A model generated the notes under the pieces. The model was not told where the DNA came from and did not search any database. It saw nothing but the letters and a program-made list of their open reading frames with translations. Below are positions 34,328 to 45,454 of a DNA stretch of 64,000 nucleotides, in pieces (within the stretch, counting starts at the first letter, position 1; every line of letters begins with the position of its first letter). The position numbers and the translations under genes are program-made. Where the stretch lies: contig JAVSML010001088.1 of the NCBI GenBank assembly GCA_038503035.1, positions 728,564 to 792,563 on the forward strand. Direction: 5' to 3'. Origin of the DNA: Crocodylus rhombifer (taxonomy: Eukaryota; Chordata; Crocodylia; Crocodylidae).

Positions 34328-35300
34328 AGTCATAGTTTCATAGTCATTAGGGGTTGGAAGGGACCTTACAGATCATCGGGTGCAGCCCCCTGCACGAGGG
34401 CAGAAAAGACCACTGGGATTGAATGATCCTAGCAAGATGGGTGTCAACTTTTTGAAGATCTCCAGGGTGGATGACTGTACCACCTCTGAGGGGAACCTGT
34501 TCCAAAACCTCGGCACTCAGCTTGTAAAGACGTTTTTCCTTATGTCTAGCCTGAAACAATCTTCAATCAGCTTGTCCCCATTATTTCTTGTTCTCCCCTG
34601 GGTAGGGCTCCCCAAAGCCCTGATATATGCTCTGATATACTTATAGCCTGCAACCAAGTCCCCCCCGAGTCTTGTCTTCTCCAGGATGAACAATCCCAAG
34701 CCCCTCAGCCTTTCTTCATGTGTCTTGGTCCTCAGGCTTCTAATCATGCTACTCGCCCCGCTCTGGACTCTCTTGAGCTTCTCCACATCCTTCTTAAAGT
34801 GCAGCACCCAGAACTGGACGCAATACTCCAGTTGTAGTCTCACCAAGGCTGAATACAGTGGGATGATGACATCCTTTGCCTTGCTCAAGATGCTTCAGTG
34901 GATGCATGCCAGTGTTCGGTTAGCTCTGCCAGCTACAGCATCGCATTGGTGGCTCTTGTTCATTTTGTTGTCAATCATGACACCCAGGTCTCATTCAGCT
35001 GTGGCTTTAGCAAGAATAGCACTGTTGAGCCTGTAAGTGTGTTGCAGATTATTTCTCCCCAGATGGAACACTTTACATTTTTCTGTATTAAACAACATCA
35101 GGTTGAGATCCGCCCACTTCATACGCCTGTCCATGTTGGCGTGTATTGCCACCTGTCTTCAAGTGTGACCACACTCCCCATAGTTTGGTGTCATCAGTGA
35201 ACTTTGCCAAATTGCTTATAATACCTGAATCCAAATAATTAATGAACACATTGAAGAGCACTGGTCTGAGTACTGAACCCTGAGGGACACTACTGGCCAC
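34328..35300 (-). mobile_element. CR1 LINE fragment
   Basis: It has a CR1 3' end at 34328 and ORF2 C-terminal blocks LEYCVQFWVLHFKKDVEKLK and FRLDIRKNVFTS. The reverse-transcriptase motif [19 protein letters not shown] leads into FTDDTKLWG at 35190-35300. The FTDD variant links it to the same subfamily as the intact element. It is broken by frameshifts and ends where a hAT-like element begins at 35301. Confidence 0.88.
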
Positions 35301-35600
35301 TAGGCCTGTGCGAAGTGGCTAGCATTTGCTTTGGATTTGAATTCGCGCAATTTGGGGGACAATGATTTGATTTGGTGATTCAAGTCCCTGTCCTGAACCA
35401 ATTCGACTGAATCTGCTGCCAAATCAGCCGAATCTCCGAATCAAACAGGCCCCATCTACTCTCCCAGCCCCGTCAATGGCTCCCTGCCTGGCCCCAGTCT
35501 CCCAGCTCTTTAAAAAAAAAAGCCCGGCATTCACTGGCTACTGCCAGGCAGGAGGGTGATTCCCACTTCCCCCCACTGCCCCATACTGCTTTAAGTTTTT
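35301..35600. mobile_element. hAT-like element, truncated (copy 2 of the 9572 family)
   Basis: It begins TAGGCCTGTGCGAAGTGGCT and runs parallel to 9572-9870, including GCTAGYATTYRCTTTGGATT, the GATTYGATT block and an AAGCCC block after a poly-A. The right terminus is missing, so it is truncated near 35600. It is inserted in or abuts the CR1 at 34328-35300. Confidence 0.6.
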
Positions 35601-37287
35601 GAGCTCAATACATTGATAACTACATTAAATTCTATTGGCATTGTTATACAAAAAGTCAGACTAAGTGGTCCTTTTTGGCATTTAATCTATTAATGTGTTC
35701 TCTTTAGTCATGACATGTTTCCTAGCAGTATCAGATCTCTTCTTCGTCACCACCATCAATAACTACTGACATGAAAATAGATATAATTACATATCTACCT
35801 TAGCTGTTCCAATTACTTCTAGTAATCATATTTTAATGCCATAAGTCAGATATTTGGCCCATAGTTTAAAATTAACTCATGGAACCTCTCTGTCTGGCCT
35901 GCCAGACTACCAGTGGGCACCAGAAATAGGGTCATGGTCTACTGCAGAATCCAGGACCCTTTGTCCCCACTGGGAGTAGCCATCAGCAGAAAGCTTTGCT
36001 CATCCTGGACTCACTGCAGCCAGACCCCTCACCACTGCTGCCATAGTGGCCACTCTGACAGTCCTCATGCCCCAGGCTGGATTCAGCTCACAAAGAGCCC
36101 TGTGGCCCAGACCCAGCCCAGGGCCCCAGTTGAGTTTGATATCCCTGCCATAAGTGATATAATTATTATAGACTAACCAATGTATTCACCAACAGTTTCA
36201 GAGTCCCAGATAACCCTCCCTACTTCAGGGTTGTCTAATTAGAGAAACTTTTTTTTTCAACATGTATTTCTGTTGCTGTCTCTCTAAAAGCAATTTTAAC
36301 CTTACTGTGATTATTCTTGTAACTGGCAGCTGTCTAGTACACCCTGCTGCTTTCTAACTGATAAAAACCTGCTTTGTCCCAATTTTAGGCCTTTCGCTTT
36401 ATTTTTAATACTTACTTCTCTCTAAGTAGTAGCAGCTATCCAGGACCTTGTGTGTCAGCTTCTAAATATGGGGGGGAAATTGTTTTATTCACTTTATACA
36501 GTCCTGCAAAGGGGAGATCACAAACAGCATGGCTTAGAAATCTCAGCCCAACACTAACATTTGGAGCCCAAGAAGCAATTTTGCCTCAAGAATTAGGTCT
36601 AATCATAAATCAGGGCAGAAAATAAGCTGTGCTACTACTCACACAAGTCCCTTTTCCCAGAAACTTGCATAAAAATGAACTTCTTCATTCAGCATATCTT
36701 TCCAAGGTAAAATATTTGCTTACCCTAAGAAAATCCGAAACTCGCTTGGTGACATGTGCCATTAGAATATATTGTTGAGGAAAATGAGACAAGGTAAGCT
36801 AAATAGTGGAATGCAGTACCTTTCTGTCCAACTTACATTTCTAATGACATAAAGGTTTCTTTTTACCCTCTCTGACATTTTTAGTGTACCATCTGTACTA
36901 AAGGAGGTTTATTAGCAAAAACATCTTTTTTCCTGTTTCTTAAGCCAAGGCAGATTGTTTATTTCCCTTTGCTCCCTTTTGCTTTTCTCTCCTTTCCTTC
37001 CCACCATGACTTGCTATCAGGGAAGAATGGAAATTATTTCCCTTGTTTCTCTGAGCAAATGGACATTTTCTATTCTTTGTGCATAGTTTGGCTGGAAGAA
37101 AAGTAACTGAGAAGAATTCCTTTGTTGTTCCTTTTTTCAACTTTATGTTTTCCCTCTGCTAAGCTGAGATTCTTCAAAACAGAACAGTATGCCAGTGAGG
37201 AAGAGGAAGCAGACTCTAGGCAAAAGTATATTCTTATCCCTGAACATTAACTTCCTCCACCTAAAACGGGACAAATTTACTGTTGCT
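35601..37287. other. Intergenic; possible hAT MITE remnant at 35880-36150
   Basis: 35880-36150 is GC-rich and ends GAGTTTGATATCCCTGCC, close to an inverted hAT terminus (CAGGGRTRTCAAACTC form). No clear left end. The rest is AT-rich with nothing recognised. Confidence 0.35.
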
Positions 37288-37297
37288 NNNNNNNNNN
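37288..37297. other. Assembly gap (10 N)
   Basis: Ten undetermined bases. The left boundary of the adjacent repeat is lost in it. Confidence 0.99.
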
Positions 37298-37612
37298 GTT
37301 GCCAACCCTCCAGGATTGCCTTGGAGTCTCCAGGGCAATTAGATATAAATCTGCAGGAGACTGCTGAGAGTCACACAGGAGATAAATGATAGGGCATTCA
37401 TTAACTTAAGTAGTATGTGTTGACTCTGACTTATACAGTAGTCCAGCGGATTTTTAAAATGTAATAGTAATGTGCATTTTCCTTCCTGACATAAAGTCTA
37501 CACAGTGTAATCCATAACTGATATATGCAAGTATGTGGGCATGTTCACATTGTGGCACACTGGCATTCCAGAAACCTCCCGAAATAGATTTGAAAAGAGT
37601 TGGCACCCCTAG
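37298..37612. mobile_element. MITE-like repeat beginning GTTGCCAACCCTCCAGGA
   Basis: After the gap the sequence reads GTTGCCAACCCTCCAGGATT and CTGGAGTCTCCAGG, and the segment closes with AGAGTTGGCACCCCTA, an approximate inversion of its start. Repeats of this GTTGCCAACCCT type are common in reptiles and birds. No coding content. Boundaries are approximate. Confidence 0.5.
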
Positions 37613-39129
37613 TTCATGAGCAGAGTCAGGGTTTGGACACTAGCTTGTAAGTCCAAGACAAGAGTCAGGCAAGGAGGTCTACAACAAAAGGTACTAAGTA
37701 TAGTATTGCAGGAACAAGACTTTGCACACAATATGAGAATTTTATAGCCATCTCATCAGGGGCTTGGGGCCCTCATTGGTCCTCCCAGGTCATCCGATCC
37801 TTTATTAAGGATCTCATGGTGGCCCATGCTAATCAGGTGGCTACCTGCCTAGTGGCATTGCAGCCTAGTCTTATACTTGTATGCCATAGATCAGGGCTTA
37901 ATTCCCAGAGTGGTTTAATCAGCTGGCTAGGGATATTTGCAAATTGTGACTAAAATGTGTTCCTCATAGCATTCCAACATATCTGATACAAAAATATACA
38001 TTAATTGCAAAACATTAGGTTTCATGGAGAAGTTAAGTATCCATTATGTGAAATTCCTTTCAATGTGTTATAAGTATTATTCTCCTTCTGAATAGTTATA
38101 TATTTTGGGACGGGAAAAGTTCTTTGATTTTTTATTCTTTAGCTCTACCGAAGTAAGAACTTTGAGGCAGTTTAGAAATTAACAACTCTAACCTGAAAAT
38201 TCATAATGGATTTTTAGTTTCCAGTGATACATGTAGTCATTTCTGCAATTTAAAAAAAATATACTATAGCAAGCATCTAAAATACTTTATTTCCAAAATT
38301 ATTTATTTTCAAAATCATTACAACCACTGAATAGTTTAATGTTTCTAATCTTGTCAGTCACATATTTTAATCAGCAGCAATCAGTTTTCATTATATAATA
38401 GCCTGAAACTTTGACTTATAGCTCTCACAGAAAGGCCTAGGAATCAGCTTCTTTGTTACCATTCTGTTTTTGATACTTGTTAGTAATAATAAACCCTAAA
38501 TTCAAGATATAATTCTATTACAAAGAAGGCTGGTAGCATGGCCTTTATTAAGGTTGTCTAACTTCCACACTATATGATCCTGTTTTCAGGATTAGTTGCT
38601 TTCAATTTTGTCAAACTTCAACTGTTTGGATTTAATTTTTCCATGGCCGATCTTCTCTCACACATTTTCTGGAAAATGTCAGCCTGAGTAGTCCAGGCAA
38701 TTCTGAGAATGAAGTTAGGAATTAATATATTGATATGTTCTCATGAAAAATTCAGACGACTAAATTCTTCCTTTTTTTCTTCATTTCTTTCTAAGTTCTA
38801 GTATACCAATGAATGGTGTAGGAAATTCAAGTTTGAGAAGGGATGTAAGCAAGTGTCAAGTCTTTCCAAAACTGCAGTTTATGTTCAGTAGATGCATCTA
38901 GTATTTTAGCATATACATCTCCAAAGATTCTGTCCATACTATGCAGCCCTGAATTTTTTACAGCTCTTAGTTCTGACAAGGTTATGCATAAATTGTAACA
39001 GATCAATCAAGTCTAGGGCTCAATTCAGTCTAGAGCCACAGGGGTGAAGTCAGACTTTCCTTGTGCTGACTGTTCCTGGATCTGGTCACTGAGATACAGC
39101 CAGCAAAGCATTAAAAAGGCAATAAAGAG
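37613..39129. other. Intergenic, no recognised feature
   Basis: AT-rich sequence. No coding, RNA or named repeat recognised. Confidence 0.5.
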
Positions 39130-40510
39130 CATACTGTCTGTATCTTAGAACTAAGATGAAGACGAAGGAAAGTGCAGGTCCTTTACTAAATGGGAAGAGC
39201 CATATAATAATGAAGGAAATGAGGAAAGCTGAAGTATTTTTTTAATGCCCTTTTTTTTACTTCAGTCTTCACAAAAAAGCTCAACTTCAGATAACAAGCC
39301 CAAGCAACAAGAATATGGAAAGTGATAATCATCCTAGAATAGGGAAATAATAGGATGGAGATTACTTGGACAAACTGGATATTTTTAATTCAGCAGAGAC
39401 GGTGGATCCTAAGTAATCAAGAAAGTGGCCAAATGCCATTATTTATGAGAAAAGAACTCCTGGAGGCCATGTGAGGTTTTGGATTAGTGGAAAAAGGCAA
39501 ATATGGTGCCCATCTTTTCGAAAAAAGGGGATAGGAGCATTCAGGGTAGATCAGTTAGTATAACCTTGACACCTGGAAAGATAATGGCTTAGGTCTTCAG
39601 GGAATCAATTTCTATGTATGTAGATGAGAACAAGGTTATCAGGACCAGCCAACATAGCTTCATCAAGAGCCAGTCTTGCCTGATCAACCTGATTTCCTTC
39701 TGTGACAAAGTGACACACTGTGGATTGGATGGGGGCAATGGATGTGATTTTTTTTTTTATGAAGGCTTTTGACAGTTCCTATGGCATTCACATTAGTAAG
39801 ATAAAGAAATACATTTTAGATAAGAGTGCTGTAAGGTGGATACATAACTGGTTGCAACATTGTGCTCAAAAAGTAGTCATCAATGGCTCAAAGGAGGAGG
39901 TACCAAGTAGCAGTCTCTGGAGGTCCATCAGTCCTAGGTCCTGTTCTATTCAATATCATTAATGACATGGGGCGCATCTACATGTGGTTTTAATGGGCTT
40001 GAATAAACTTTGGCACAGTTCATGCCAGAGTCAGCTGCTTCCCAGGTGCAGCATCTTCATCTGTGCCCAGGACTACAGCAATTTGATTTGGGACAGAGCA
40101 GCCCCAGGCTGGCAGAGAGTCCAGGGGGTCAGCCCTGGGCTCCAGGTGGCAGCTTTGGGTAGCAGAGAGGCTGGATGCAGCACAAGGGTGCTACAGTGTG
40201 GGGCTAGGTGGCAGGCAGTCCCCGCATTGCAGTAGCCTTGTGCCCCAGCCAACCCCAGTAACAGTCTACACATGCATTTGAGTGCACGTAATTACTCTGC
40301 TGTAGGATAGTACTGTCTGAGAAAAAGTACTATCTTACAGCAGAGGTAAAGAATTTACTGCACCTTAATATGGGTGCACGCATAGACAATGACTCTTTAC
40401 TGCAGAGCTAAGTAGTCAACTCCACAGTAAAGCAAACATGTACATGGACCTGTGAAGGATGAAACTGAGTGCACAGTTAGTAAATTTCCAGATGACACTA
40501 AGCTCATTGT
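39130..40510 (+). mobile_element. CR1 LINE fragment (ORF2 reverse-transcriptase region), interrupted
   Basis: Degenerate plus-strand CR1 ORF2. Recognisable are a GPANIASSRASLA-like block at 39640-39680, the KAFDS core at 39760-39780, RWIHNWLQHCAQKVVINGS at 39835-39890 and a SVLGPVLFNIINDM-like block at 39925-39970. The reading then jumps to a FPDDTKLI-like block at 40475-40505. About 480 bp of unrelated sequence (39970-40449) splits it. Confidence 0.7.
39970..40449. mobile_element. Unclassified insertion in CR1, with internal hairpin
   Basis: About 480 bp interrupts the CR1 between two reverse-transcriptase blocks. It contains an 18-bp inverted repeat with one mismatch (40297-40314 and 40326-40343). 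Ends near CATCTACATGTG and ACATGTACATGG are loosely inverted. No coding sequence recognised. Confidence 0.45.
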
Positions 40511-40799
40511 GTAGCAGACTCTGCAGGCTCATGGCCATAGGGTGATTGTGATGCCCCCTGGTGGCTTTGCAGCTCCTGTCCAGATTGGACTCTAATGTTG
40601 CTCTCTTGAAATTACTCAGCCACCACACCTTATTCTTTTTATTAAACATTGATTAAGGGAGGTGACCCGCAGGCCTCAGAGTGAGCTGTAATCCTAACAA
40701 TTCCCCATCAGGTCTCTCTTGGACCCCACTGGTCGCAAACCAGCCCTCAGGCCTGATAGGTCCACATGGGCCTGACTATGCCCCTGAAGGGCACCTGTA

Positions 40800-41716
40800 G
40801 TCTTAATGGAAAATTATTAAATTAATAAATTTGCAGTGGCACTAAACTGTGGGGCATAGTAAACACACTGTAGGGCAGGGGCCAAATTCAGGCAGATTTT
40901 GACAGACCGGGGAAGTGGGCAGACCAGAATAGGATGCAATTCAACAAGGATAAATGCAGGTGTTGCACCTGAGGAGAAAGAATCTCCAACACACCTATAG
41001 ACTGAAGGGTACCATTCTGAGCACCACAACAGTGGAAAGAGATCTCGGAGTCCTGGTTGATGCAAAAATGAACATGAGTCACCAATGTGACGAGGTAATA
41101 AGCAAAGCTAACTGTACTCTTTCTTGCATCAGTAGGAGTATCATGAGCAGGTCTAGGGAAGTGATAATTTCCCTCTATGTGGCATTGGTGAGGCCACAGA
41201 AGGAGTACTGTGTCCAGTTTTGGATGCTGCACTTCAAGAGGGATGTGGATAACCTTGAAACAGTTCTGAGGAGAGCTACTCATATGGTTGAGGGCCTGCA
41301 GGTAAGACCCTATGAAAACAGACTGAGGGACCTGAATCTCTTCAGCCTCCGCAAGAGAAAGCTGAGAGGTGATCTTGTGGCTGCCTACAAACACATCTGG
41401 GGGGGGCCAGCAGGGAATAGGGGACACTCTGTTTACCAGGGCACCCCTTGAGGTTACCAGGGGTGGTGGCCACAAACTGAAGGAGAACAGATTTAGATGG
41501 GACATAAGGAAGTAATTCTTTATGGCAAGGGTTGCCAAAATATGGAATGGACTTCCAAGGGAGGTGATGCTTTCCACTACCCTGGAAGTGCTCAAGAGGA
41601 GATTAGACAGACATCTGGCTGGGATTACCTAACCCCAGCGCTCTTTCCTGCCTGGAGTAGGGGGTCAGACCCAACGATCTACCAGGTCCCTTCCGAATCT
41701 AGAAATCTATGAAATC
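40800..41716 (+). mobile_element. CR1 LINE fragment, 3' part with terminal repeats
   Basis: The 165-aa frame 40954-41451 carries LEVLVDAKMN-type (RDLGVLVDAKMNMSHQCDEV), KEYCVQFWMLHFKRDVDNLE and the LRGDLVAAYKHI block of CR1 ORF2. The 3' UTR follows and ends in TCTAGAAATCTATGAAATCT at 41697-41716. The left end repeats the FxDDTKL segment also present at 40475, so it is a separate CR1 copy or a partial duplication. Confidence 0.85.
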
Positions 41717-42190
41717 TATTACATTACGTGGTTCCGGTCCTCTCCTACACCACGTCCCAAGCCTTGTGGGTGTTATCACTATGATGTTCAGTTCACGCAA
41801 TTGGCCCCTTTTGGCTTCCAGACCCTTGCAGCCCCTTTCTCGGGGCTCCCATACCCCCAATCTGGCTGACAGTGCCTCTCTTCTGGCTCCTGGACCCCTG
41901 GTCTGGCTCACAGCCCTTCTCAGACTTGTAGACTCTGGCCCTGGCCCTGACCCTGGACCTGGGCCCATTGGCCCAACTGTCCATCAGTACCTGGCTCATT
42001 CCTCTGGGTCCCACACTCAGGTAGTCCCCCTGTCTTTGGACCTTCTCAGGTCTCTCTCTCTTTCAGCCCTGCTTGTACCTGAACACTCTGATCACACTCC
42101 CAGCCCTTTTTGGGCTTGGGGATTGTGGATTCCTGAGTCCCTGCTCTTATTTGCAAATCTACATAAGCAATATACACAACAAGAATTAGT
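41717..42190. repeat. GC-rich, LTR-like repeat segment
   Basis: A CT/GC-rich block with recurring CTGGCTC and CTGGACC words, compositionally like the interior of the LTR family at 60312 and 62703 (minus orientation). I could not align ends or find a target duplication. The overlapping 161-aa frame is compositional. Confidence 0.3.
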
Positions 42191-43565
42191 TTGATGATTT
42201 TTTTTCATTAATACATTTGATGAAATATATATGTTCAAGGGCAGTTAATGAGCAGAAAAAAGAAAATTATCAAAAAATCATGAATTAAATATCACCAGAG
42301 AAGCTTTGTCAGTTACAAGTATGAAAAAAACTATACTCCCTACCTAACATGATTATGACAGCAAAAGGTCTAATGCAGAATTAGATGAGCAAAAAAAAGT
42401 TCTTTATCTTTGATAAACCTTTCTAGTCTGGACTAGGCCTTAAGTCTGTCAAAGAAGCCTGTGGTTGGTCTCAATTATAGGTTAAAGTAAGTGTAGTTGA
42501 TACATCAGGTGTAGTAGGTGTCTTGACAGGCCTGCCAATATAATTTCCATTGGTTTGTGAACTAATGAAAATTACACCAGAAATGGGAGCAAAACAATAT
42601 GCAGCTATCCCAGCATGGCTGAATGCAGTAGACAGCTGCTACTGTAGCTCACTATTAAGTGGCAGGAGAACAGGCAAACAATTTATTGCCTTTAACAGAT
42701 AGCTGCCCAGGATACAGACAGACTTCAACTTAAACAGTGTAATTTACCCAGGTGTAATGCTGAATAGTCTGGTGTAAACATATTGTCTATTCATGCCCGT
42801 TGTTTGGTACACAAGCATTTGTTCTTGTACATCTGGGGTTGGTAATTATTTCATATGGAGGGCCACCTAATGAGTTCTGGTTAACTATTGAGGGATGCAA
42901 GGGTAGTCCCACTGTAACAGGGATGCCATTACTGGCCCCTTTTAGGAGAAAAAATGCAAAATGCTTACCTGGGATAAGAGCGTGGAGCACGGCATGGAAC
43001 AATGACATCATCAAATAGCATCCACCTGGGGAGACTCCAGAGCCAGCACAGCGGGAAGCAGATTGACCAGGAATGCCCACTGGAACCAGAAGGACCTATA
43101 AAAGAAAAGTAAAATGAAGGTTAGTTACCCGGGAGGGGATGGAGGAGCAACCGTTGATAGTTGCTGTAATCTACGTGGAGGCGTAGAGCTGGGCAAACAG
43201 TGCTAATGATGGCTGACAGTGAGTGTAACTGTTGACCCTCAGGATAGATGGTGCTAACAACAGCTGACAGTAAATGGAACTGTTGACCCAGAGAGCTTTG
43301 TGAGCTTCATGGTGAGTCCTGACAAAAGGGGCAGCTGGGGAACTCTGTTACATGGAGAAACAAAGAAAGGAAAGATTCCTTCCTGAACCCACTATTGGGT
43401 AGGACCCTGGGAGGGAAATCTAAGCTGATGCAAGGGATTGTGTAACTGTAAAAGAGACTGAATAATTGATAACATTAGTTGAGAAGAATGACAGTGGAAA
43501 GACCCTGCTAGTGATACAAGCTGAGTGTGATCTCTGTCCTCCAGGAGTTAAGAATTACAAGGCCA
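42191..43565. other. Intergenic; possible hAT remnant at 42830-43020
   Basis: A stretch from CTGGGGTTGGTAATTATT through GGAGGGCCACC resembles a common hAT left end (CAGGGGTCGGCAA followed by GGAGGGCC), but the right end was not found. The rest is unremarkable. Confidence 0.3.
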
Positions 43566-44270
43566 AGACAGCTGGGGAGTAGGAGCAGAGGGAGCAGGGC
43601 AGACGTGTGTCACACGTGTACCACCTTACCTTGGCGGCAAAGGCAGCAGCTGTGGAGGAAAGCGGCAGGGGCAGCAACAGCTGATTCCCCCTAAGGTAAG
43701 TGGGGCAGAGGGTACAGCGCAGCTGAGGTGGATCTGGAGGGGAAGCCCTCTGGAGCCCTCTTAGCACACCCAGCGGGGAGCCACATTCCCGAGCTGCATG
43801 CGGGCAGGCAGACCACAGAGGGCGGGGATCTAGCAGGGGCCTTTCCCCCAAGCGGGGTGGAAGCTCCGGCTAGTCTCTTGGGGTAGTATTGCCTGCCAGC
43901 AGGAGGGTCAGTAGGGGGCGGGGCCACCGGTACGCACTTCCAGCCTAGCCAGAAGGCCTGATTTGCTGAGGGGTCAACCGTGGGAATTTCAAACCACGGG
44001 CTTCAAAAAGCCCATGGTTTGAAATTCCCCTGACAGTTGGGGAGCAGGAGCAGAGGGAGCAGGACACATGTGTGCCACATGTGTACCCCCTTACCTCGAT
44101 GGCGAAGGCAGCAGCTGTGGAGGAGACAGTGACAGGGGCAGCAACAGCTGATTCCCTCTAAGGTAAGTGGGGCAGAGGTTACAACACAGCTCAGGCAGAT
44201 CTGGAGGGGAAGCCCTCCAGAGCCCTCTTAGCTCACCCAACAGGGAGCCGCGCTCCTGAGCCACATGCCA
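43566..44270 (+). repeat. Tandem duplication of the CR1 5' region
   Basis: Unit 1 (43566-43805) and unit 2 (44033-44270) are direct copies offset by 467 bp. Shared words include GGAGCAGAGGGAGCAGG, AAGGCAGCAGCTGTGGAGGA, AGCAACAGCTGATTCC and GATCTGGAGGGGAAGCCCTC. About 230 bp of spacer containing a hairpin separates them. They lie directly upstream of ORF1, so they are probably promoter monomers of the retrotransposon. Confidence 0.75.
43982..44029. repeat. 22-bp-arm hairpin
   Basis: Left arm 43982-44003 and right arm 44008-44029 are inverted with one mismatch and a 4-nt loop. The arms contain GGGAATTTCAAACCA. It lies immediately before the second 5' repeat unit of the CR1. Confidence 0.9.
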
Positions 44271-44394
44271 GCACACGCGAACAGTATGCTCAAACAGGGG
44301 TGCTCCGCTGGTGTTCGTGTAAGGCGGGTGTGAGGTAGTTGTCAAGAGCCACACCTCCAGCAAGCATAAGCAGTAGGCGCAGCTCTGCAGACAT

Positions 44395-45390
44395 GGTGCA
44401 GATGTGGAACGCAGCTGCCAGGGGCCCTGCCCTGGCGCTGCAGCCTGCCATGGGCTCTTCTGAGGCCTCCACCCAGATGGAGCTCATGGCAGGGTCAATG
44501 GCCCCTTTCCCCCTGTTTGTGGGGTCCTGGGGGCGGGGGCTGGTAGTCTCCTTGCCTGTCCCTCCTGTACACAACTTAGGGCCCTGGAGGAGCAGGTGAG
44601 GGAGCTCCAGGCTGAGGTGAGCAGGCTAAGGGGGATCAGGGATGCAGAGGATGAAATTGATGCCTATTTCTGTTTTTTGCAGGCCCAGTCACCCACTGTA
44701 CAGCCCCCACAGGAGACACATCCAATGCAGGAGTGGCAGAAGGTGTCCAAATCTAGACCTGCTATGCCTAGAGTTCCCAGGTTCACCTGGGGAACAGGTT
44801 TGACACCCTGGCAGCTGTGACAGAGAAAGACAGAGAAATAGCCTCCAGCAGGGACAATGCCACTCCCCACATGACAAAGAATGGGCAGAGAGCGAACACC
44901 AGGAGGAAGAAATGCCGGGTCCTCGTCATCGGAGACTCCATCCTATGGCCTGACCCCATGATGTGAGAGGTCTGTTTCATGCCTGGGGCTTGGGTTAGGG
45001 ACATCACAGAGAGGATCCCAGCCTACATCCGACCTGCAGACCAGTACCCCATGGTTGTCATCCACGTGGGAATGAATGACGTGGCCAGGGACAGCCCTGA
45101 CTGCATTATGAAGGATTTCAAAGCTCTGGGGGACAAGCTTAAGGAGACGGGGGCACAGGTGGTATTCTCCTCTCTTCTTCCGGTGAGTAGGGAGGGACGG
45201 TGACACGAGGCCTGCATTGGCAAGGTCAACCGGTGCTTATGCAGTTGGTGCCACTAGGCAGGCTTTGGGTTCCTAGATAATGATCCATGCTTTCAGGAAG
45301 GGGACTTGCTGGGGTGGGATGGGCTTCACCTCTCCCCTAAAGGCAAGCGTGTATTCTCTTCCATGTTGGCTGATCTCGTACGGTGAGCTT
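44395..45390 (+). pseudogene. CR1 ORF1 remnant
   Basis: Broken counterpart of the intact ORF1. The coiled-coil block reads LQAEVSRLRGIRDAEDEIDA at 44600-44665. The SGNH esterase blocks are RVLVIGDSILWP (about 44917-44955) and VVIHVGMNDVARDSP (about 45052-45100). A DGLHLSPKGKR block follows at 45318-45350. Frameshifts and stops separate the blocks. Confidence 0.8.
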
Positions 45391-45454
45391 TAAACTAGCC
45401 TTGCCAGGGGAGGGGGCCACAGGAAGATGAGGAGACACCACCCGAGCAAGACAG

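Noticed and set aside
40888..41595. 235-aa minus-strand frame
   Set aside because: It is the antisense of the CR1 ORF2 fragment at 40800-41716.
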